From Sepioteuthis lessoniana (Eukaryota; Mollusca; Cephalopoda; Myopsida; Loliginidae): a stretch of DNA of 64,000 bases. This document shows, one piece after another, positions 13,441-26,853 of the stretch. The stretch spans positions 56,863,438-56,927,437 of the forward strand of contig OY757911.1 of NCBI GenBank assembly GCA_963585895.1. Reading direction: 5' to 3'. The position numbers and the translations under genes were made by a program. A model generated the notes under the pieces. That model did not search any database, was not told where the DNA came from, and saw only the letters and a list, made by a program, of their open reading frames with translations. The stretch's first letter is position 1, and each line of letters opens with the position of its first letter.

Positions 13441-14389
13441 CCCAAAACTAAAATAATTACATGTGACGGAATTTGTAAAACTGAGTTTTATTAAATCATA
13501 AATTCAAATTTCTGCTACATACTGCTCTAAGGAGGTGCTTGTTACATGATTGTTATAATCCCAGGAAAATGATTTAGTCAGCTGTTAATGTCCTTAGAAA
13601 AGTCATGAATACATTAATTCTCCTTTCAACTATCAATAAATAATATGCCAGACTGAATTTTTTCGGTTTCCGACGACAACCTATCTAGTATAATTCTGAA
13701 ATCCAACAGGCTGTGCTCAGTTTTTAAAAAAAATTTACCTCTTGCTGCAATCTGCCTGTGTTTGAGGGTTTGAGTAAACGCCGACTGCAACAGCCATTAA
13801 ATCTTGCATATACCACCAACGAACGAAGTTCGTTCTAAACCTGAAAAAAGACCCATTCACTACAACAGACAAGACCGTGAGTAAATTTCTCAAACTAAGA
13901 CTGGTTATTAGAAGCGGATCCTTGATCCCATCATCCAAACAACACAACGAAAAGATATGCTCCCATTCTCGGATGTAACCAAGAAGGTGATCATTTTTTT
14001 TTTAAATTAACAGTACCCAGGGAACAATATCTGAAAGAAGCTCTTGAAAAAAAAGTTGCTAAATACCATAAGTTTTCTTAGAATGGTAAGACTTCATGGG
14101 AGTCAAGAGATCGCAAAATTTCTCTTGTCTGGACAATCTCAATTCTTCATCGGAGTTCAAGTGCCAAAAGTTACTGTTCCAGGTTTTTCTTGAATTTTTC
14201 AAGAGCTACAACTATGATTCGTATGCCTACCACCTTCATGCTCCATAAGATTTCAATTTTCTTGTATTTTACATTCCTCCAATTTTAACGTGTCATCATC
14301 TGGAATATCGAAGATAACTAGATAAAAAGTTATTTTCTTCTGATTAATTATAACTGTTCCATATTGGTAAAATCTATCATGGTCATTTA
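13441..14389. other. spacer, no gene seen
   Basis: A 70-codon minus-strand frame at 13735-13947 has no family resemblance. No splice-flanked exon is convincing. Confidence 0.5.
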
Positions 14390-14540
14390 TTGTGGCATTC
14401 AAATAAGGCTCCAAGCCGGTAAACGCGCGGAAAAAAAAACGGGGCCACTCTGTATGATTGAAAGCTATTGAACCCATGGTCAATCTGAGACCATGGCTCT
14501 GATTGAATGGCTTCAATCTGGTTATCAAAATAATCTTAAA
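14390..14540 (+). repeat. unclassified dispersed repeat R, copy 3
   Basis: Blocks CCAAGCCGGTAAACGCGCGG, CTCTGATTGAATGGCTTCAA and TCTGGTTATCAAAATAAT match copy 1 in order. Confidence 0.55.
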
Positions 14541-14944
14541 GTTCATAAAATAACAGTTAATCAGTTGTTGAAGACGGCATAACAGAACAGTCTCTATCCA
14601 AAATTGAAGTCACTCCTTTAAAAATCCTGCATGTAGAATGGACATGTCTTTCAAAATGATACATGTGCATGTAAAAATGTTGTTCACATTGTTGTTATTT
14701 CAGCCAAGATGAACTAAAACTAATGGGGTTGCAACAACGAATAAACACTGACACCTCGTGATGACACGCGGTGACTAAAATATCAAAGTTGGTGACCGGT
14801 GATAGAAGAGAGTCACTCCGACAAACGAAAGTCGAGACTACAAAAATAGGAGATATATACCCGAGTTAGAATACAAGAAAAAGGCAGTTTAACACATCAG
14901 GACTTCTGGAGGAGATTGTGCGATTTTTTTCACTTTCCAATTCC

Positions 14945-15152
14945 CAGGAAAAGTCTGACGAACCAATAGAACTGCGACATAGTAGTAAGTGAGTTCAAAC
15001 TCCAGTCTCACTATTACCTTCACTTTTTGACAAAAGTACTAAGGAACAGTATAGACCAGTTATTGCTTTATCTATGGGTTAAAGAGTACCAGGTCTTTTC
15101 TAATACAAGAATGGATTTGGCATTAAAAACACGGAGTTGTATATGCCATTGA
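14945..15152 (+). mobile_element. tRNA-SINE family 1, copy 1
   Basis: Contains a B-box-like GAGTTCAAACTCC, then blocks shared with the inverse copies at 16995-17216 and 30553-30745 (ACCTTCACTTTTTGAC, GGGTTAAAGAGTACCA). It ends with the module GGATTTGGCATTAAAA...ATATGCCATT. Confidence 0.7.
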
Positions 15153-16994
15153 ACAGAGAATCTAAAACAAGTAAAATTTCAGTCAATATTATTGACAATA
15201 TCTGATTTCAAAATAAAATAAATATAAAAATTTCATAAAAGATGTTAACCTTTTAAATATTTTTCTTTCATTTTATGTCTTTCACTATCAAAAAAACGCA
15301 TGTTCTATACCATATCCGCTCCCTTTCAGCCAACCTCTAATTTCATACATTAGAAATCAAAGGATTACTGGATGGACTCTTTATACAATGTATTTATTGT
15401 ACGTACATTAAAACGCATGTTTGGATTAAATTAACGTATACACTGTACAACTAAATGGATATAGAACATTCAGATTCAATCCTGGCTATTAAAAAGGTGA
15501 GAGAAAAGCCAAAGGTATTACTAGATTTTAAATTCCTATTACAAAAATGAGTTTTCTTGTAAGATGGATAAAAGGAAAAATGTTTAAATCTCCTCGCAAT
15601 GCTTTTATAAAGTTAACTTTTTTAAAAGAATACAGCAATCAAATCTACCGTATATATATATATATATATATATATATTGAAAATTTCTCTCTCTTGTCAT
15701 TATTTTCCTTCTAATCCTCTTAATTTTTCTCTCGTCCTTCCCAAATGAATTTAAGATCCCCTGGCTTACTATTTTATACTGTTTATCTACTGTACGTACC
15801 TATTTTTGTATTTCTTTCTTATTTTGCCAACGTTGTGTCAACAGGTTAACGTTTGCTATACCTATTTACACGCATAAATACGTATCCACGCATTTGTTAT
15901 TTCTTTCTCCTTCATTCTTCCTCGGTTCACATGTTTATTTTTTATTTTGGTATATGAGTTTGTTTTGTTTTTGTTGTTGCTTTTTTATTTATGTTTTCTT
16001 TTGTTTTTTCTGATATATGCTTTTACTCTTACGATGAATGAATTCTTGAAATTCCGCTTGCTACTTCTTTCTCTGCCTTTTCTTCTTATTATTTAATTTC
16101 TCCCTCAACTTCTGTCAATATTACTTCTGACTGTTTCCCCGTTGAAATCTAGCGTTGTCTTTAATTCTCAGCTCTGCTTAATCGGATTGCCCACACGCTG
16201 CCCTTAATCCTATCAGCGACAAATCACATGCAAGCCCGACGGGGAAACGAGAGGCAGACAATACAGACTTCCTGTTGTCATAGATTTATCCCCCATGTCA
16301 GTCCACCAGAACACCATTCTCCATAAGAGGAAGATGAACAAGGAATTTTTAAGTACTAGCCTATGTCCCATTTCTTATATTCTAATCTTCTAGAGCTGAT
16401 GTGGAAAACCATTGTTTTATTTCTATATTTGTAACTATATATTTTTTCTTTTGCCTCATTACCTTTCTATCTGTTAATGTCTTCCAGTTTCTGCCCTTTA
16501 AATCTTATTATCCCTTTATGTGCTTTATTTATTATTTTATTTATTTTTCCATGATATTAGCGGTCCTTTCGTTTAGATTCATGATTCCAATTTCTGACAT
16601 TTTGATCATTCTTTCAATTCGTGTTTTACCAGGTTTTAATCCCTTATTTCAATACATTTTACTTTAATAAGTATGCTTATTTAATTTTCGATAATACATG
16701 AATTCTTATCACCTTTTCTTTATTTCAATTGTCACCAGTTTTTAATGACATCCAAATTCGGTATTTATAATTAAGATATGAAAATTTGAAGATATTTAAA
16801 TCCGCATGAAATTTACAATAGCGCAGTAAAACAGTTTGCGATATATTAATCAATGAAATTCATTTTTTTAAAATGCTCTCTTGAATTTGGTGAAATCAAT
16901 TCAAATTGCACTTTCAAAATCTATAGTAATTTCACCATAAAAAATATATTTGAAACTTTCGGCTTAAGATTATATATATATGTTTGGTTTCTTT
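15153..16994. other. T-rich spacer, no gene seen
   Basis: Strong pyrimidine bias on the plus strand, with a short (TA)n at 15651-15677. The Phe/Ile-rich frame at 16401-16667 reflects T-richness. Confidence 0.6.
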
Positions 16995-17216
16995 GTTTAA
17001 TGGCATATCAAGTCTTTGTAGGTTATTTAATGCCAAAGCCGTTCTCCTAGAAAATAAGTAGTGGTACTATTTAACCCAATAGCTGGGAGGATAAAGGGGT
17101 TCATACCTTTCCCAAGGGTATTTGCCCGAAAGTGAACGTAATAGCACGACTAGAGTACGAACTCGCTTACTACGATTCCGCAGTCCATCGCTTTAACCAT
17201 TATACCACGAGGACAC
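16995..17216 (-). mobile_element. tRNA-SINE family 1, copy 2 (best copy)
   Basis: On the minus strand a tRNA-like head starts at 17216. It has an A-box-like TGGTATAATGGTTAAAGCG and a B-box-like GAGTTCGTACTCTAG. A body follows, then the 3' tail module TTTGGCATTAAATAACCTAC...ATATGCCATTAAA at 16997-17045. Such SINEs are transcribed by RNA polymerase III and copied by a partner LINE that recognises the tail. This tail is the same one that ends the Ceph-like repeats. Confidence 0.8.
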
Positions 17217-17219
17217 CCC

Positions 17220-17226
<7 letters not shown>

Positions 17227-17255
<29 letters not shown>
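17227..17255. repeat. (TA)n microsatellite
   Basis: Adjoins the 5' (tRNA-head) side of SINE family 1 copy 2. Confidence 0.95.

Positions 17256-18201
<946 letters not shown>

Positions 18202-18279
<78 letters not shown>
18202..18279. repeat. (TA)n at 3' end of old PLE
   Basis: 39 TA dinucleotides that abut the PLE terminus. Confidence 0.97.
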
Positions 18280-18282
<3 letters not shown>

Positions 18283-21178
18283 GAATTAAGCTAAAAACAT
18301 CAAGTTTTCGATTTTCATAATAAATTCATTTCAGCCATATTAAATTATCTTCTTCAGATAAATGAAATCTGATATATATATGAAAATGATGTAGACCAGT
18401 TTTCATTGTTCCCACGTGAAGGGTTTTTTCTTATTCTTTTAAGTTAAAAATTCACTGTATAAATATCATTATGTATTAACAAATATGATGTTTATGCATT
18501 CCTCTTTAAAAGAAATCATGAAATATAATTTAAAATATTACTGAATTAAAAAAAAACGGTGAATTCTAAAATATTCTAATAGTAACATCAGAATGAATAA
18601 TTGAAATATAAATAAAATTTAATTCCTCCTTATTGTATATTATAAAGATTTAAAAATATAATACATGCAGTTTGAACGATATAAAATTATTTTCATATCA
18701 TCTTAACAAAAGTCTATTTCTATCACGAAACATATTGTAAAAAATGTCCCGTTACGAATATTTGTCACAATTAGCATATTGATTGTTAGTTAACCGTAAT
18801 CTATTGTAATAGATATTGGATAAATGTATCCAAGAATCCCCACCTTTAAATAAAGTTACTAAATCAAATGGTTGTTTTAAAAGCGAATTTATTTAATAAA
18901 CTTGTTAAATATTTGTTTTCATATATTTACACGGGTTGTACATTGAATAGTCACTCCTGACGTTTAGGACTATTATTAATATTGAATCTTTATAAAATGT
19001 ATATATTATATCAAATCATTTTCTTTTTTTAAAAAAGGAAGTATAATCATATTCTATTTTTTTTAATTATAGAAATTCTTTATTTAAAAAACTATATTCA
19101 GATGATTCAATGAATTTTATTGATCACTATTGTAATATAGAGAATTAAGTTGTAAATCACCTAGTTATAAGGTAATATTAAATATTAAATATATATTATA
19201 ATTAAGATATAAAATCACATTATACAAAGAATTTATTTCTATGGTTACATTTTACAATTAATTCATTCCCAGTATTTAATAAGTTTTATCTTTATATTTC
19301 ACTATATACATTTTCTCATCAAAGCATTTGTTACATCTATCATGCAAACTGTTGTACAGGAAGATGTTTTAATGATTTTCCAATTCATAATAGTTGTTAA
19401 TCCTAGCTCTTTCAAATACCAGTAATATTTAGACGCGGCAGTTTGATTTTTTAATTTTTGATTACTGAACGATTGGAGTGGTTGTAATATCTAAATTTCC
19501 AGTTGAAACTGGTAAAACCTATGTGTGCTTTTTCATTGATATAATTTTTTTAGTTGAGATAGCTGCTTGATAATATTATTTAGGTCATACATATTCTCTT
19601 GGGGACATTACTTTTTCTTTTACAATTAAAACGTTTTGAGTTGTCATAGTTATTCCTCTATAGTTTGTCAATTCATTTTTTGTTGTGATTATAAATTATT
19701 TTAGAGATATTATTAATACAATAATATCTATTTTTACATTATTTGCATCAGTTATTTTGCTTGATGGATTTTCCTTTTTAAAATGTTTGTTTATTAAACC
19801 TAAAAAAGTATTTCTCTTTATTGATATTACAGAGTTGCTAAAAAGGGTAGTTTAAAAAATTGATATTTCTATGCCTATTTTATAAATATTTTCGTTTTTA
19901 CATTATTAATATTTATGTTATTATCCGTTATCTGATTTTCTAGAATATTATCCTAATTACTGTAATGTTTTGTTTTTGCTTTTGTTTAGTTTCTGAGAAC
20001 TCAAGTTCGTTTTTATAGCTGCTGTTATGCATGGCTTTATTATGAAATTCTTTGTGATAATTGAATATCTTTCTTGATGGTGATTATCTATTTAATATAT
20101 GATTAATCGCATTAGGAATTTGTCAAATCATGGATGTAGCGTGGTTAGAAATAAGATTAATGCATTTCAGTATATCATATATCTTATTAAATGGTTTATA
20201 AGAATTGTCATTCAAATTAATATTGACTTATGAAAAATGAACTATTTTTAAGATTGAACTAATTTCTATTTTTAACCAAATATATTAAAAGCTCTTATAA
20301 CTTTCTTTGTGTTTTATGGGTTAGTAGTCCGTTACTATGAGAGATGGAAAGAAAACCATCATCACTATATAGACCGATATTATATAAATCTAAAATTCTA
20401 CCTATTTTGTCTAAAATATATATACCGTCTAAGTAAGCAATTTGGGTGTAGTCGAATGATCCTATAGTGACGTCAAAATAATCTGCGGCCGTTTTTAATC
20501 ATGTAGTGTCGTTATTTATCAGCACAGATTTCCTAAATACCAATATAATGTCTAATTCTTCCTAAGTTATATCAGTATAATTCCAAGCTAAAATAATATT
20601 GTGTAATTGTAATCACTTAATTATTGATGGGTAAAAGCTATAATACCAAATAGTATGAAAGTAGTATTTCCCTTTGTATTTGATACTTTTAAACAATTTT
20701 AAAGTGTCTAGTAAGTTCTTCCATAGAATATATCTTGAATTATTAAGGATTGTAGACTCAATATTCGGTTTTAGACCCATTTATAATAATCCCATTTCGG
20801 TGTTTGTCTGCTTAATCAATGTGGCCAGTTTATTATTTTCAAAATTATGTTTATGATTTTTAAAAATAATATATTTTTCTATTTAGTTTACCAAGATTGT
20901 TTTTAATATTGAGTTTATCTGTGAAATCCTACTTGCCACTATAATGTCTAATTCTTCTTGACTTATATCCATGGAACAACAAAATTGGAATATTTTCGTT
21001 TGAATTTATAAAAAAATGTTTTCGGTTTGCACGTGAGTTTTGATGGGTTTTTTTTTATATCAGAAATTAACTATATATTCGATAGCCGTTGATATTGATC
21101 ACTCAAGTGAAGATTCCTATTCTCCGTGGAGAATAGGAATATTTATCTAATATTCTAATCCTTAAACTGCTTTCTTCC

Positions 21179-21181
<3 letters not shown>
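18280..21181 (-). mobile_element. old Penelope-like element (YSDD type)
   Basis: Lies exactly between the (TA)n arrays 18202-18279 and 21182-21256. On the minus strand, RT peptides appear around 20470-20300: FDVTIGSFDYTQIAYLDGIY, then GLYSDDGFLSISHSNGLLTH with the catalytic pair at about 20357-20378. This is the same place as YRDD in the element at 37.1 kb. Around 19450-19230 the end of a GIY-YIG endonuclease domain is readable (KYYWYLKELGLTTIMNWKII, then a CNHRNKFF-like end). The 3' end has a hammerhead-like core at 18329-18357 and finishes in TTAATTCTA next to the TA array, as does the 37.1-kb element. It is heavily decayed, with many stops and indels, and clearly older than the 37.1-kb copy. 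Confidence 0.7.
21113..21140. repeat. perfect hairpin, 13-bp arms
   Basis: ATTCCTATTCTCC at 21113-21125 and its exact complement at 21128-21140, separated by 2 nt. It lies near the 5' side of the PLE. Confidence 0.9.

Positions 21182-21256
<75 letters not shown>
21182..21256. repeat. (TA)n at 5' end of old PLE
   Basis: About 37 TA dinucleotides bounding the PLE on its upstream side. Confidence 0.97.
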
Positions 21257-21260
<4 letters not shown>

Positions 21261-21892
21261 CATGTAAGCTTACATCTTCTTATCTCGTAAATAATATAGA
21301 AACGAATTCTGATAATTTGATTTTTTTTAGTTAAACACTTAGATTAACCTACATATTTTACGTGTACCTGAGAGAATTGAAAAAACAACAACAAATGAAG
21401 CATAAATAACGGTGTGTACTAACATAAGTTATAAACTAATCACAATTCTAATGATTACATATGTTAGATAGTATACAGAATGAAAAAAATCCAGATTTAA
21501 AAAAAAAATTGTATCATTTCAAACTGCAGTACTACTGAACAGAAACCAGCCTTACTTTCTTTTTTTGACTTTTTGTTAAGAAGAGAAAACCTGGAGAATA
21601 AAACTGAAGCAATCTTAATAGCAACACAAACAACACCTCAAAGTCTGCGTATATCAAACCCAATTTTCATAATACCCACAAGAATATCATGTGAAGGTTA
21701 TGTATGACAGAGATAAAACAGTTAATCATATCATAAGCCAATACAGAAAAATGACAGAAAAGAAATACTACTTAGCATGATTGGGTTTAAAAGGAGATTC
21801 ACCTGCAATTGTATAAACATTTTGACTATTGTTCTCTGCATAAACTAGCATCTATTCTATAAAGTGAGATACAGATAACTGTCTGCTAATGT
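21257..21892. other. spacer, no gene seen
   Basis: AT-rich. No repeat family or exon recognised. Confidence 0.5.
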
Positions 21893-21903
21893 GAGATACT
21901 ACT

Positions 21904-22160
21904 CATCATCATCATGTCACGCTGGTAGCACGGATATCCCTGACTCTCTCTCGCCACTCCCCCTATCGTTCATCGCCCTAGGCAGGTCTTCAGGACAACA
22001 TCCCGTATCCTCACATAGCTGCTGAATGTATGTTCGTGCTGGTCGTCCTGCTTTTGTACGGCCATGTGCGGGGGTCCATAAGAGTACATCTCTTATGAGT
22101 TCATCCCTGCTTCTCCTGCAGTGTCCTTCATGTCTGGTTCGTCTACCTGCCTCCTATCAC
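21904..22160 (-). mobile_element. 5'-truncated LINE 3' end with target duplication
   Basis: A 257-bp insertion flanked by the perfect 11-bp duplication GAGATACTACT (21893-21903 and 22161-22171). On the minus strand it encodes the last codons of a LINE ORF2 (RSRDELI, LLWTPAHGRTKAGRPARTYI, QQLCEDTGCCPEDLPRAMND). One small frame change precedes the end, and an (ATG)n tail follows. This C-terminal peptide is common in cephalopod LINE ORFs as I remember them. The clean duplication and near-intact reading suggest a fairly young insertion. Confidence 0.88.
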
Positions 22161-22171
22161 GAGATACTACT

Positions 22172-22543
22172 AATCGATCGATATTAACAAGAAAAATTGA
22201 TCTTAACAAGAAATAATAAGTGAGGTTTTTGGAATTCCAGTGAATGAAGGAGTAAATATTAAAAAAACAGAAAGGTGACAAATACATGGTTCTTGCAAGG
22301 GGGTTAAAAAAAACTTCAAAGAATGTGAGATATATGATTAGTAGTTCGTACTTCCGTATAGTCCAAAAAAAAAATCCCGAGTAAGTAGAGCATAGAGTCA
22401 GAATCGAGACCACCCAGATCACAAGATTGATAAAATTAGCTTGGATATCTAGTCTTGAAAACCTGAGCAGATACATATTCATTCAGAATTCGCAGCAGAT
22501 CAAGTATTAATAAATCGCAGGAAAAGCTCATTTAATGAAGTGA

Positions 22544-22546
<3 letters not shown>
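22172..22546. other. spacer
   Basis: AT-rich. The minus frame that begins in the LINE tail (22093-22482) runs into this spacer by chance. Confidence 0.6.

Positions 22547-22604
<58 letters not shown>
22547..22604. repeat. (TA)n at SINE end
   Basis: 29 TA dinucleotides that start at the 3' end of the SINE on the minus strand. Confidence 0.97.
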
Positions 22605-22607
<3 letters not shown>

Positions 22608-22745
22608 ATCCACAGACCGACTGCTTCGTTCAATCAGAACTCTTCAGTATGGCTAGACACGTGGGACGCTCGAAGCCATGATCGAAACCGATCCAACTTT
22701 ACGTTACACTAAGTCTCAGACCGCTCGGCCAACAAGCGTACCACG
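22605..22745 (-). mobile_element. SINE, Ser/Leu-tRNA-type family
   Basis: On the minus strand the tRNA-like head starts near 22745. It has TTGGCCGAGCGGTC (A-box of a type II tRNA) and GGTTTCGATC (B-box). A short body ends in CTGTGGATGAC and then (TA)n. Other copies are at 8574-8679 and a fragment at 22932-22950. Confidence 0.8.
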
Positions 22746-22931
22746 TTGGCTTAGGGAATTTTTTAAGGTATTTATCAAGAAAAAGCAGTAGCAGCGTCCG
22801 TTTGTTTACATTTTTATACCCTATCAGCTACCAGAGTGCTCAATTCTTTCGAAGAGCTTTGCATTATGCGAGCGGCGGCCGAAAATTCCTTCGTCAGAGT
22901 GCTCAACCACCATGGGGGAGCGTATATATTG

Positions 22932-22983
22932 TCATCCACAGACAGACTGTTTCTATCTATCTATCTATCTATCTATCTATATA
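22932..22983. repeat. SINE 3' fragment plus (CTAT)n
   Basis: GTCATCCACAGACAGACTG repeats the end of the 22605 SINE and runs into CTAT tetranucleotides (22949-22983). Confidence 0.8.
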
Positions 22984-23289
22984 CATGAATCTTTATTCGA
23001 TATTTTTTTACCGCTATAACTACATAAAAAGAGTTTGAGAATCTTTGATCATACAGATTCTAATGCATTTTTTTACTCTTAACTGGTTTGATTTTTATAG
23101 ATAACCACTTCTTATATATATGTAGATTTTCCTATTTTTCCTTTTTATTTTACTTTCCACTACATCTGACATTATTCCCTGTTATACGTTAATAAATCAA
23201 AATAACTTGAAGACATTTAATAATCAATATATTAACACCATTATATTGTTCTACAATGTCTGGTCAAATACAATATTATTTCTCATTCC

Positions 23290-24105
23290 CTGTATATGGC
23301 ACCAAACCTTCTGATGCTGAGTCTCCTGTCCTAGAGTTCTCGCAAAAGTGGAATAGCATTCATTGTCATTTCTAACGGGTCACGCTGATGCGAAGTGGTT
23401 GTAGAAGTTAGGACCCAATCGATGAGTTTATATATAACTAGTTTTCTTGGTATCATATTAAATTGTCTTTGAGGCTGAGGCACCAACCTTGGAGCTTTGG
23501 AGAATATGGCATACCCCTTCATTGCAATTGATCTCAGGTCCACTCGGACTCAGAATTATTGTTCTTTTTAGGCCATAATCTATGGTTCAAATTGAACGAG
23601 TGTCCTGGGTAAAACATTAAACTGCTTTTGATGCTGAGGCTCCAGCCTTGGAGATTTAGAAAATATGGATTAACCTTCATTGTTCCCGACTTGTAACTGA
23701 CTCCAAGATGCCCGTCTATGGGTTAAATAGACATTTTTAATCATTTAACAGCGTGCAAACAAATGATTAAGTTTGGCCGAATCATTAGTATAACATATCA
23801 ATACGTGAAATCGTTTAACCGCATACAAACAAATGATTCCGAATGAATAGAATTATTCATGTTAGATATAAATAATTCAAACGATTTAACTGAGAGTAAC
23901 TGAGAAACATTTGATATATCTATTATTATTTTAAAATAATACAAGAAATCATGTAACTGTGAGCACATAAACAAATACTTAATAGAATTTTTCATGTTTG
24001 ATGGCTATAGTGTAACGCCTTTAACTTTGTGCAATCAAATAAACTCTGGCTTGTTAAAATACTTAAAAACTACACGTTCATAAATAAAAATCATTTAATT
24101 ACTTA

Positions 24106-24175
<70 letters not shown>

Positions 24176-24212
24176 GGTTTGGCATTAAAAAACCTACAAT
24201 GATCATACCTCT
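23290..24212 (+). mobile_element. Ceph-domain-like repeat, copy D (complex)
   Basis: The core occurs up to three times in succession, near 23310-23400 (weak), 23465-23560 (GCACCAACCTTGGAGCTTTG, CCCCTTCATTGCAATTGA) and 23625-23710 (GAGGCTCCAGCCTTGGAGA). The AAACAAATGATT-type subrepeats follow (23720-24060). A (TA)n array (24110-24172) sits before the tail module GGTTTGGCATTAAAAAACCT at 24176. This looks like nested or unequal-exchange copies. Confidence 0.65.
24110..24172. repeat. (TA)n inside Ceph-like copy D
   Basis: About 31 TA dinucleotides immediately before the tail module. Confidence 0.97.
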
Positions 24213-26853
24213 TCGTGATACGGAAATGTACTTTGGATTTACATGCAGTCTCTAATGGTAACATTTCTCACGTCTTAGTATATGAATATTATGTAGCACT
24301 GATTTCGTTATCTTTAACAAATGAAGATTTGGGTTTGAACAATATTTTACTGTTCATCGTATTGCCTACAATGTTAACGTCCTTGGTTATTACTATGATG
24401 CATAGACAGTTTTGATTTTAAATCTAATGGGGCTGCAAAATAAACCGTTGATATAAAGGGACATTTCATTTTCTTCTGTTAATATTAAATGTCCATGACA
24501 GTGTTTTTAGAAGTTACTCTCATACATATTTTTCCAATCTATAGATATACTAAGTTTTATTAGGTCATTGGCACTATTAGTATTTAAAAAAATCTAAATC
24601 TCCATATCTACAATATATTCTTTGCTTTCTTTTTTTTATTTTGCGTATCTTGACGAATGTACTTTTCTCCACTGTCGTTTCTTCGATAAGAAGAAAAAGC
24701 TATTCTAAATTATTCTTCATAGAATTAATTTATTTCGATTTAAGTTGCGTAAAAATCATTAAATAATGATTCGTTCAATGGCAAACTGAAGAAAATACCA
24801 ATTCCTTTTTTTATAATCCTTCCAGCGCATCGGTCCAAGTTGCTTAATATTCTAACCACATTGTCAGGACTATTTTATTAACCTCACATCTTTTACATCT
24901 TAAAACTTTTTCTTTTTTCTATTACTCTTTATTTCCCTCACGAATTCCTCCCTATTTTTTATTAACCACTGCTCCTATAATCATTTATTTCACTCTTTCC
25001 ATTTCTATTTTCATTTTTCTTTTGTAATAGAGTTTTCTCCTTTATTTTTTTTTTATCTCTTCTTTCACATTTTCTTAAATCTTCATCGTTTGCGTTCCAA
25101 TCCCCTTTTTCCATTTTACGTTTATTCTCCCTTTTCCCTTTATCCTCTTAAACTTTTAAAATGTTTGCTTGAATTTATCTTATTTTTAGTTTTGTTTCTC
25201 AACGTTTTCATTGCTATCATTTATTCATCTTTAATTTTCTTACTTTTTTTAAATCCCAAATCTATTTATTATAACTTCAAACTTTTATGGCCCCGATTCC
25301 TGAGGTACTTAAAAGTTTTAGAGAAAACCGTTAAGCACTGCAAAGTTTTATTCCGCATTTAAATTTTTGATTCAATTTCACTTTATTTAATTTTATTTTG
25401 TCGAGAGGATGGTATTTACGATTTAAATGAATTATTCTCGAGCCTGAGATAAAAGATTCAGCATTTTTTTCTTAAAAAAGTAAAGAAATGAAACAGAGCT
25501 TAAAACTGTCCCTTGGATGATTCACTTTTCACGTTTTTTTTATACTAAAGAGTTAACAATTAGATCAAGTTTTCTTTTTTCTTTCTTTTTCGTTTATCTT
25601 CTGCAATAGCGACTACAACATTTGCATTTTTACAACGAAGCTACCCAAAAAAATATTTCCTTCAATTTAAGCGTTTCGCTATTTTTATTCATCTATTTGT
25701 TCATTATTCACTCTCTTATTTTTCAAATATTTTTTCTCGAGTGAATATTTCTAGTACTTCTCTTTTGCCTTTTTAAGTGTTTTTTGCTGCATTTTCTCCT
25801 CGGTATAATATTTTCTGGTTAACAACTGCAGGCTTAGAATTGGTGGGAAAAGAAGTTATTTGCTGACCATACGTAAAGGAATACCAATAACTGGAGTGCG
25901 AAGCAATTTAATTCTCTCATATGCTATGAATTTAATGTTCGTCTTGTAATCTGTAACGCTACAGAGCCAACAAAAGGTTTTCTCAAAGTAAATCATTCTT
26001 GCCCCAAGTAAAAGTGAATTAGAATCAGTTGAGTATTTAAATGATATACATATTTAATCGAAAACCAAGCCTTTAGATTTAAACTTTCATGAAAACTAGT
26101 TTGCAAGTATAGAAATTTGCCCTCACTTTGTAACTCATTTTTGTCATTATATAAGAGCATTATCAGCTTATCATAAGATGATACTTCCGCCATCTAATCA
26201 AGAGTGGAACATAGGCAATGGCTCCAACTAAAAATAGGGAGCATTGATGATGTGCGGTAATACAAAGTGATTGACTGATTTTAACGGCATGTGAACCCAT
26301 CTGGGTTTATTTAATGTCTAGTTGTACGTTTATATATATGTCTTCATTGTACATTTATATTTACATTTTTGTGTTGATGTTTCTCACTTGTTATTTAGTG
26401 ATTCATATCTGTGACAGAGTCAAACTGCAAGTAATTGAATAAAATGGATTCCCACACTCACTAAATCTCTAAAAGTGGAGCTTCGTCATCAGAAGCAGTT
26501 TAAAGTTGTTCATACGACGCGTTTTGTCTGATGGGATGAATTTATCCCTCTGAAGTCAACGTATTTTAAGCACCGTACAGAGGTTGAAGTAAAAGAAAGA
26601 ATTTACACTACACTTGAATTTATATCGTTGTTAAGATTGCTAAAGTATTTAAGTAGTGTTTTATAAATAATGCTTACAGTTTTTTCCATTACAATGTCAT
26701 CGGGTATATAGACTTTTTTAAAGACAACACATACATTCACGGATGCTTTGTTTATTTATTAAGGAAGACAAAATATTTTCAACTTCAATAATACAATAAT
26801 AAAATTAGACAACTATAGCTCTGTTAAAAGTCAGTTGATTATTTTATGAGTTG

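Noticed and set aside
16995-17216. Functional tRNA gene
   Set aside because: The A and B boxes are there, but the body, tail and three dispersed copies show a SINE. No clean cloverleaf was found. The same holds for 22605-22745, 31180-31325 and 35671-35905.
22093-22482. 129-codon minus frame as a gene
   Set aside because: It begins in unrelated spacer and ends in the LINE tail in the wrong phase.
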